Below are positions 9,501 to 17,100 of a stretch of DNA of 44,824 nucleotides, in pieces. The position numbers were made by a program, and so were the translations under genes. Every line of letters starts with the position of its first letter. Positions within the stretch are counted from its first letter, which is position 1. The notes beneath the pieces were generated by a model. That model saw nothing but the letters and a program-made list of their open reading frames with translations, had not been told where the DNA came from and ran no database searches. The DNA comes from a virus, in IMG/VR virus record IMGVR_UViG_3300025141_014441, positions 1-44,824 of that record. The stretch is one strand, 5' to 3'.

Positions 9501-10268
9501 AAGTGTTGTATTTCCTTTTGGTGGCGTTTCTTGTTTTTCAACAGAAAATGGTCCTACCCATATCTCATTATTTGATGTTTGAAGAGCTTGATAAGTAAAG
9601 TTTACCACTCCGTTTTTGGCGATCACAAATGGAAAAGAATAATTTATAGTATTCCCGCCGGAAATCGCGAAAGGAAGATTGTCTTTAAAATCAGCCATCA
9701 CCTCAATAAAGCCCATTAAATTGATTACCCGATCACCAGCTATAACTTTCCCAAACGGCTCAGTGGCTTTTAGATTGGTAAACTGTGCCTCGTAAGAATA
9801 TTTTCTAACTTGAATGCCCTTCAGATAAAATATGGACGTATCGGCGTGGACCAATGATTTACCGGGAGGACCAGTATCGATAGAAGGGTTGGTGTGACTG
9901 ATCCCCAACACTGAATTTAAAATATCGTAAACAGCCTTTGAAGATTTATAAAATGGTCCCTTGTCTTCAAGTCGATTTTGCTTATTGACGTTGGGACTAT
10001 TTTCTAAATAAGATATAAAATCTACATTTGGAAGCATGGGGGGAGGAATAGGTTCCGAAATATCAAATGTGAAAAGAGTCATATCTGTCCATATCAAATT
10101 CTTATAACTGTCAAATATGTCCTTATCTCCAGTTGTTATCGGCGCATAAAATGCATATCGCATATCCAAACTAATGCCATCTTTGTCATTTAATACAACA
10201 GACTCAATAAAAGGATACGGAACTTTCTGATCCAAGAGAGAACGTACATCGATGTCTTCAATATTCAT
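6504..10268 (-). CDS. Large tail/baseplate protein with a metal-binding-like insert and a lysine-rich repeat tail
   Basis: A 1254-aa protein without a recognised family. Residues about 258-315 hold a histidine-rich module: GHTHYY, then the acidic loop DDDGDGE, then HVH and NHSH, suggesting bound metal (the loop resembles a calcium-binding DxDxDG). The last 120 residues are strongly basic and low in complexity, with four tandem GVKKPVM units (DNA repeat 6700-6783) surrounded by further KK-rich segments and ending in MKLKLF. The middle is mixed alpha/beta without membrane segments. The ATG overlaps the stop of the 291-aa gene as TAATG. Its place between baseplate and fibre genes makes a peripheral baseplate role likely. 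The basic tail could bind nucleic acid or anionic polymers, but that is speculation. Confidence 0.65.
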   Translation of the reverse strand: MNIEDIDVRSLLDQKVPYPFIESVVLNDKDGISLDMRYAFYAPITTGDKDIFDSYKNLIWTDMTLFTFDISEPIPPPMLPNVDFISYLENSPNVNKQNRLEDKGPFYKSSKAVYDILNSVLGISHTNPSIDTGPPGKSLVHADTSIFYLKGIQVRKYSYEAQFTNLKATEPFGKVIAGDRVINLMGFIEVMADFKDNLPFAISGGNTINYSFPFVIAKNGVVNFTYQALQTSNNEIWVGPFSVEKQETPPKGNTTLERGHTHYYTVDDDGDGETEKHYATPDSWHVHKITNRIVADSDVFVKGGPSIGKKNHSHQLIADQIKKLPVDSEDHYPYLLPVVISDPAVVSSFVGLTTGDYFDLDFNQPLLTKWDKKNKKWVTTTENPATGEAYTAKDISKTTTLNLEAYFEPNKLEKIESPLSEMFFWDDIEPNTFNTAFIFNTTKFMNSSAFAFTGTKLNIYSDNIKSMQLVRRKVAKNIAEQYTEQCMEKVLATCVPIGTKGVLINIIDNANIRVASVDCTTNAGVMQTLFMIKDKTVNKNYHYRYGLKITYTAKFLGQLRYVFELVNEAYNKFSALESVMAFSKYYNADFERMTPLFVQHHGEVLQEMWNTFNSMWSIISSMITDSEQNQESGALIVTIKDMLAVDWEKQTTRLLPSTYLVLKDSIGQSLSQVKNFSVAPNLTVKPTQGNSSNSTVATKYYEFANAVGFTEKPSFWVDYLYATPPQSENTELVITQKEFENLFQLEFAKYVGGIDEFVWQHFDTHTFTPLTITAEKVTAQMLDIGSANMKTAEGYALTFSLPLTQIIDLVLSMKAGITQTYPAKTPTSWATGFPFWQKNGVLLDALLDDGVAIVGTTDKGTVVNPVTPGKFAFESFFGGSSGPQDKKKSTSPTITKQFQNIKDLTMIYSFSHLAGFNTYTNTMDEIESIESQGGEALNTNLPVPYYVLSRGPSIKLLKPLTNEFKTLFDKILINKETLKTKEDKKKWNLRPEEAIGTFLMLTNVVEIELWHEGEWHPYNKVKNGLGSVATLGRFSFYERGLKNPNGSFVQVRNVGMNQRINNRYFVFDTESKEFNTIKYTIPAKSKNDPPVKIEVVLKKEKFSGDTALKQAANTMLKGSLFKKPAYKGGSAMDKPNAVQVLDGVKKKSSTAVKKSKTGAPFMGVKKPVMGVKKPVMGVKKPVMGVKKPVKEIKKTGMALKKSSTNVSVKGKVDQIGLQVSDGSKKPAGSKKSKMKKTGKKTKMIKINIMKLKLF
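6700..6783 (-). repeat. Four-copy 21-bp in-frame tandem repeat
   Basis: Units occupy 6700-6720, 6721-6741, 6742-6762 and 6763-6783. The second and third are identical; the fourth differs at one base and the first at two. Each unit encodes the heptapeptide GVKKPVM or a near copy on the minus strand, inside the basic C-terminal tail of the 1254-aa protein. Near-identity at the DNA level points to recent slippage or unequal exchange, so copy number probably varies between related genomes. Confidence 0.95.
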
Positions 10269-11143
10269 TAGCAGAAATCCTCTACAACATCAGGTAAATT
10301 ATCATAAAGACCATCAGCAGCCAAGAAGCCCTCAGTAACATTTACTTCTATGTCTCGTTCAGTACGAACATCTAAATAATACCCCAAAGAGTTTTTTTGT
10401 TCAAAGGGAGCGGACGGATCTAACTGGACCACCGTGGTAGTTGTTATAAACTCAGGAGAAGGAACGGAGTTTTTTGTTTGAGTTTTTTTCACTAAATAAA
10501 ATTCCAATTCAAACGTCTCGTTCATCTTGTTTGCATTGGTTTCAAGCAACAAGCCTATTGTTTCACCCTTACTAATTTTAACCATCTCGCCAGTGGGGAA
10601 TATTTTAACAATAGTCTGGCGACCTTCACCAAAATCTGGTATAGGACTCCCACTATCTTCAACGGCTTTATACGACTCATGAAAGTCGGGAGTAGCCTGT
10701 TCTAAACTGGTAAAGACATTTAAATCAAAGTTCAACTGGGGGATTTGAAAAAAACTGTCTTTGCCTTGTGCCAAATCAGCAGAAGAAGATATTATGTTCC
10801 TTAAACAAATATAATTAAAGCGGGGCAATTGTTGAGAACCCAATTCAGAAGTTGACAGTCCGTAGGCACTTTGAAACAAGTCTTCCAGCGAAGGTTTAGC
10901 TCCGAGTGATAAAAATTTATTAGAATTTAGATTAGCAATATTTGTAATAAAAGAGTTTTTTGGCGTCTCTTCCACAATTCTAGAGTGCGCGGAGTTCTGG
11001 GTTTCAGTCGGCACATTATAAACAACATCATCATCTAGAAATCCATAAAAGGCGGGGGCGAACAACCCTTTAGAAATTTGTTCTTTGCCGTGCTTACTAA
11101 GCACTAACTTCATTACCTGTTCTTTGGAATCTAAAAAACTCAT
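10268..11143 (-). CDS. Putative baseplate/tail protein with a collar-fibre-like N-terminus
   Basis: A 291-aa protein starting MSFLDSKEQVMKLVLSKHGK. Its first 45 residues follow a pattern shared with the 306-aa protein: L-[ST]-x-x-G, then a KG turn, a strand, and a D-D-[DE]-[VI]-x-Y motif (GFLDDDVVY here, AFGDDEINY there). That segment may be a common docking element. The rest is mixed, with a GETIGLLLETNANKMNETFE strand region and no catalytic motif. The gene sits between the 2968-aa wedge-like giant (14 bases downstream of its stop) and the 1254-aa protein, which it overlaps by one base. I see no good ribosome-binding site before its ATG. A virion role is inferred from context. Confidence 0.6.
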   Translation of the reverse strand: MSFLDSKEQVMKLVLSKHGKEQISKGLFAPAFYGFLDDDVVYNVPTETQNSAHSRIVEETPKNSFITNIANLNSNKFLSLGAKPSLEDLFQSAYGLSTSELGSQQLPRFNYICLRNIISSSADLAQGKDSFFQIPQLNFDLNVFTSLEQATPDFHESYKAVEDSGSPIPDFGEGRQTIVKIFPTGEMVKISKGETIGLLLETNANKMNETFELEFYLVKKTQTKNSVPSPEFITTTTVVQLDPSAPFEQKNSLGYYLDVRTERDIEVNVTEGFLAADGLYDNLPDVVEDFC

Positions 11144-11157
11144 GTGTTATAAATAGC

Positions 11158-14100
11158 TTAAGGTGCCGGTTTGTTTGTCTTTATAAAATCAACCTCTACA
11201 GAAACTTTGGCGGTCTCTATCAAAGAACAAAAATCATAAGGATAGTTATAACTGTAATCATTTACAGACCAACCGCCCACTGTTTTAAATTTTGAATTTT
11301 GAACGCTGGGCAAGTCATCAAAACTAAAGTCAGTATATTGTGGATTATCTATAGTCATCTGAAAATAATTGGTCTGGGCGCGTTTCTTTACTTTAAATAC
11401 AACCCACTTCAAGTACCTCAACAGAGACTCATCAAACATAATAGACTTATCAAACTCAATATCAATATAGTCGGTTTCTTTCTCAAAAGTGCCCATCGCA
11501 GGAATTGGAAGATTTTGCCAAAAAAGTGCCATATCCTCTTTTTTCAATTCCAAATCATATTCTTGTACAACCATGCCCATTGGTTGGCTTTGTAATTTTG
11601 GATTCCTCTTCCAATCCCACGCAGGTGGAAATACATATTCATCAAGAATTTTATCAAGTCGCGACCATTCATTTGACTTTCCTGTCTTTTTGGCTTCAAT
11701 CACATAGGCATCTTTAACATATTTTGACACAGTGTGAAACACAGGATTACTGTTGGGCATGTCCATATACGGAATACAAACAATCGCCTCTTTAATAAAC
11801 GAACTATTGGAAGGAGTTCCCAGTGTTGCCTCGTCGGGCAAGCTCAAATAAGTTTTAAGAGAAAGATTATCAAGCGCACCGGGGGGAACGTAATCTTTAA
11901 AAACTAAACGTGAAGCTGCCTTATTGGTTATATTTGGAAGTTCACAAAAACTTTTCCAAATTCCTGTGCCGTTGACATTACTATTACGAGTTAAATATGG
12001 AGTTTCCCACTTGGGCTGAAAAGCCCAATAAGTTAAGCCTGCTGAGGCTGGATCTTCTGGTGTCTTGACCGAAGCAACCTCTTTTGTGGCGGGGTCTATT
12101 GTAGCAATAACACCCTGTAATCGACCAAGGTAGTTGATAGATTCGCTAAGAGAAGGAACAGAAGAAGTGACAAACGGTGAAAATCCAACACCGAGAGTCG
12201 AAGCTCCAAAAGTTGCAGTGAGTTCTTGCTGAATCTCAGCTATTGTGTATTTTCCAAGTTTAGTAGGTCGCCACTCCAACAAAATAGAAGCAGACCCAAA
12301 GCCCCATTGTGGTTGCCAGACGCGGTCAGTAGCTATATCTGTATTCTGACCAGTGCGACCTGAACCACTAACACTCGGACCCCACCCATTGGCATACACT
12401 GCATTCAAATCCCACGGTCCCTGATCTGCCGAAGAACCCGTAACCCCCATCACGCTAATTTCCATCCCGTAGACATCATCGAGATTTGGAATGAGGGCTA
12501 AATCCTTTTCAGGTTGTGAGACAACAGTTGTCAGGCTGTTGTTTTCTAAGCAAAAATCAATCGTACTTGCCATAAAATTGGACATAGCCATTTGATACAG
12601 GGGTTCAATAATTTCCTGTAATGATGCGGTCGAAGCTCGTGACATCGATTGGTGCGGATACATATCATAAAAAGTCTTTTGGTTTGTTAATTCACTAAGG
12701 GTTACAATCTCTTCAAACGGCAACGGCACAAAAGAGGCTGTGGCATCACCAATGGCGACCTCTCGATTTGCCTTGCCAAGACCCGAATCCCACGAATATG
12801 CCAGATCTAAATTATATGGGCTATTAAAATATCCATAACTCATTGCCAGACCCGCTTTTACTGAATTATAAAGAATCCCCGGCATAAAATAAGGCTGCAT
12901 CAAAGTTCTAAAAGTCGCTCCACCGCCGATCAAGCGAGCAGCGGGAGCGAGTGAAGAAGAAAATAATTGCGCGAGTTGAACCGTTCTTTCGGCTGGATAA
13001 AATCCTTCGTATGGCAACAATTTTTTAATTGCATCAAACCTTATTCTGATTTTTGGTATATCATACGTTCCAACTGGGGAAGCATCAAAAAGACCCCCAA
13101 ACTCTTTAAAGTTTAACAAGCTGTCACCTTCCATATATCTCGCAACAGTGTTCATCTGCACAACGGTATCGCTCATATCAACCACGCTGGAACCTGTGAT
13201 AGAATAACTTGAAACACTCTTTCCATCAAGATCGTCGCCAGCAACCAGAGCCGAAATGTGATTCGAAACAATATATTCGGGTATAAGAGAATAATCCTTC
13301 CCAAGTAATTTAATGTACTCTGAATAGTTGCTATGTTTGTTATAATAGGATGGACCTCTACCTAAAGACGATGAACCCGGTGCGGACCAAGGCGCAAAAA
13401 AGCGTTCAGCAATTTCTGGTCCGCGCTGTGGGTTGTCAGGAACAGCATTAATAAAGGGCATTTCCAATAATGGTCCATAGACATGATCGGGAACGCCAGC
13501 GATGCCATTATCTCCGAGATCCATTGCTGCCTGACCGGCGACCGTGCCATAGGCGGCGCTTGGCACCGTTATGATAAATTGGTTTATGACATTTTTTGGA
13601 TCTCTTAAAATCCCAAACGTCATATACTGTGCCGCTCTTCTATCATAAACTGCCTTATTATAAGCAACTCCTTCCACAGCCTGATAATAGTCGCCGACGC
13701 CGGGAAGATAATACAGATTGGGATACTTATCGGTAGAGTTGCCGTAAAAATAATTTCTTAAATCTAGATAAGTTTTTGTTCCACCAATAGACTGTGTTAA
13801 AAAATGTAAAGGAAACGAAGCTGATGGGATGTAATACTTACCGCCATCGAGCGCGAAGGTGGCGAATGGTGGACCAAGATCAGTAAAAGTGTCTAAAACA
13901 CTAATACTTGGTCCCACAGCGTTCACAAAAGAATCAGAAAACTGTTGTCCAACCGGCGACCCAAGCCACGAACCCGTTGCATCTGGTCCCTGATAAAGCA
14001 AATTAAAACCCATTGGATTAACAAAAGACTGTGTAGCGTTCGCGGCGACTATTCCATCAAGAGCGAGTTGATTAAAAGCCTTGCGAACAGAACGATTATA

Positions 14101-17100
14101 TTGAGAATCGGTCCATGTTTGGGTAAACGACTTTCTTAAGAGAGAATCCCCCAAATAACTGTATTTTTGCAAAGGATAAATCTGATGTGCGTATTTCGCA
14201 TAAGAAACATCCTCTTCTTTTAAAACATTTTGTGAATCAGATTTATAAAAATCATAAAACCTCTCTAAAGTAGAAATACGATTTTTATTTTTACCAATAA
14301 CCAGATCTTGTTCTAGTTCACTATCAAAAAAGTATCTCTTTTGAGAATTATAAGGCAAACTAAATATAGTTCCTTTGCCATCGCCCTCCAAATCAGCTAT
14401 CAACAAAACAGGCTTGTCAGAGACAACAGCGGGTTCATAAGCAGCCAAAGGAACTACTTCCCCAGCAACATCAAAAGCGCCTGCGGCTGGTTCTGACTTA
14501 TCTAACGGAGGTCTTTCAGAAACTATAATGTTTTGTTTTCTCAAGTTCCTTGCCAAAGGATTATAGCTACCTTGAAGCTGTCGGTAAGTTCCCCAGCCAG
14601 AGTTGCCATTGTTGATAACGTTGAGAAAGTAAATGTTCTTGAAGTCCTCACCAGTACCCAAACCGCCAACCATGAACGTACCCGTCACTGCCGCAGGATT
14701 TGGAAACCCATTGCCCTCGATCTGTATTATCTGATCCCACCAAGCGCGGTTGACTTGATTTCCTTGTGCGCCATCTAGCGTTAGACTGAAAGAACAAGTG
14801 GAGTCCGTGACGGTCACCGAGGATGATAGAAAGTGTACGTCGGCGAATTGGGCGATTGCAGAAATCAAAGATTGGCTAAAAGCGTTAGCAACTGCTGCCG
14901 GGACTGCGGGACCAGTGGCGAGACCGTCGACACCGATGATCGCCGAGGTGCTGCTGCCGGGAACGACCGTCGAATCGAACGCAAGCTCAAACGGGGCAAC
15001 AAAAAGGGAGTCGGGGCTAGGCAAGAAACGAACAATAGGATGAGCGATTTGAATATATTCTGAGGGATCAAGGGCGTGGAAAATCACCGACCCAGAAGCT
15101 TTCACACCCTTTTGGTTTAAAATTGTCGGGGCTATTAAATTAACCGGTGGAAAAACAGTCTCATCTATATTAAAATGATAAGGGAGTCGATTTGCCAATC
15201 TACCGGGAGTAACGTACCCAGCATAATTAATTTCATCGTATCCAATGCTACTCGTAGGCGAGCCAAAAGTTCTAATAGAAGAGGTGTAAAAAGTTATTGC
15301 TGTTGAGCTTGTTAAAACATGACCCGCCTCGATGACAAAATTACCGCTGGCTGGAGCCGATGATAAAATCCAACTATACCCAAAATCTCTTGCTGGAATG
15401 GGACGAGTAAAGAACCCATTATCTGCCAGCACACCAGTGACAACAAAACCTCCAGAGTTTTCCATAATCTTGGTTGTGTTTCTTTGAACTTTGTGAATAG
15501 AAGCTGAAAGGTCATTGCTGGCGGTTTGATATCCTCCGAAAACGCTAGAGTATTTTAGTAAACTGTTCCACGCTCCCCTTACCACAGAGTTTCTAAGGTT
15601 TAAATCGTTGTAAACACTATACTCTCTACCAACAGGGTCCAAGAAAGGACCGTTCGTATCAGGACCACCGGGCGCACTAAACCGTTCAACAAAAACAGTC
15701 TGGTTGGCTGTTCCAGTAATTCGCGGAAAATCGAAACCGCCCGAAATATAAGGGCTTTCTAAATTTCCAGCAATGCCAGTTAATTCCCTTAAAGCCAGAT
15801 TGTTTATAGATCTGCCCGAAGTTTGTACAACCTCATAATTTTTGGAAAAATTACCAAGAGCGGAGCCGCTTGTTTTAATATTTTTAATGTTGACCGGCGC
15901 ACGAACGGGGGGATCTTGATAAAACTGATCAATCGGCGCTGCATAACCACCATCATAGCGGGTAGACTGTATAAAAATATCCGTAGGATAGTCCATATCG
16001 ACTTGAAATCTTTCGGGGCGGTTTGTTTCATTGGTTAAATTATCGGTTAGGCGAATTTTTCGTGACTTAGAGCCGCCGACGCGCTGTGAAGTAAAAGTAC
16101 CCTGAAGAGGCTGATTAGACGTAGGACCGAACACATCGTGGTGAAGGTTGGTTACTATTTCATTCGGATTGCGAGCATCATATGCAGTATCAACGTAGCT
16201 CCCTGTGCCAACTGATGCGGAAAAAACATTAAATGGGGCGAGGAGTTGTAATTTAGAGCCTTGAGTCTCTTCGCGGTTGGCTTCCGCTTTGCCGGTCAAC
16301 TTTCTGTTGGTTAACAATTCTAAATCATCATCACATGATTTTAAAGGCGGCATCGCAGAAGAAACGGTCGAAGCTGGGATATTGATGAAATTGAAGTAGC
16401 CTGCACTATTCCACTTGCCATAAATAACACCCTTGTAATAATCTAACTTTTTGTTGGCTCCAAAATTAATGCCGCCGTGAATTTCTTTAGAAATGATGAC
16501 GCTTTCTTTTAAAGCGGATTCAACTTTTCTATCTTGAGCCTGTTTGGTCACCGACAATATCTGTTCGCGACCAATCACAACATGTTCAGGGAGATTAGAA
16601 TTAAATGTAGCGTTGTCTCTTTCTGCTTTATACCGCCACCAATAACAATTGTCTTTCTCTATGTCCGTCAAAGGATAATGAGCAAATTTCCACTTTACAT
16701 TATTTGAGCCACTGGCTACGGCTTCTAAATCTGGGGTTCTAAATTCAATAGTCGGAAGTTGATACTGAAATTTGTTTCTTTCTAAAATGTGGCTCTCGAT
16801 CACATTGTAGATTTTGTCTGAACCGTTTAATGAAGCTGGCAAGAGGTTAATGAGCATGTCGTTGATCGCATTATCAAGCCATTTGTAATATTCAAAAAAG
16901 GCAGCGCTTGTTCTTTTTGAAATCACCGTCGAAAAATATTCAGTAGCGAGCTTCTTAAGATCTTTATACTCCATCCGATATTTGTTAATGGGAGCGCCAA
17001 TAAGCTCGTTAAAGCCAGTTAGTGACGAAAAGAATGAAATAATGTCTCGGTTAATAGCCTGTTGGGCACTTTTTTCAATGGTAAAATAGGCAATCTTAGC

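Noticed and set aside
11148-11155. Plus-strand TATAAATA in a short gap
   Set aside because: No plus-strand gene follows; further plus-strand copies occur inside genes encoding Leu-Tyr-Asn-Tyr, so it is chance.
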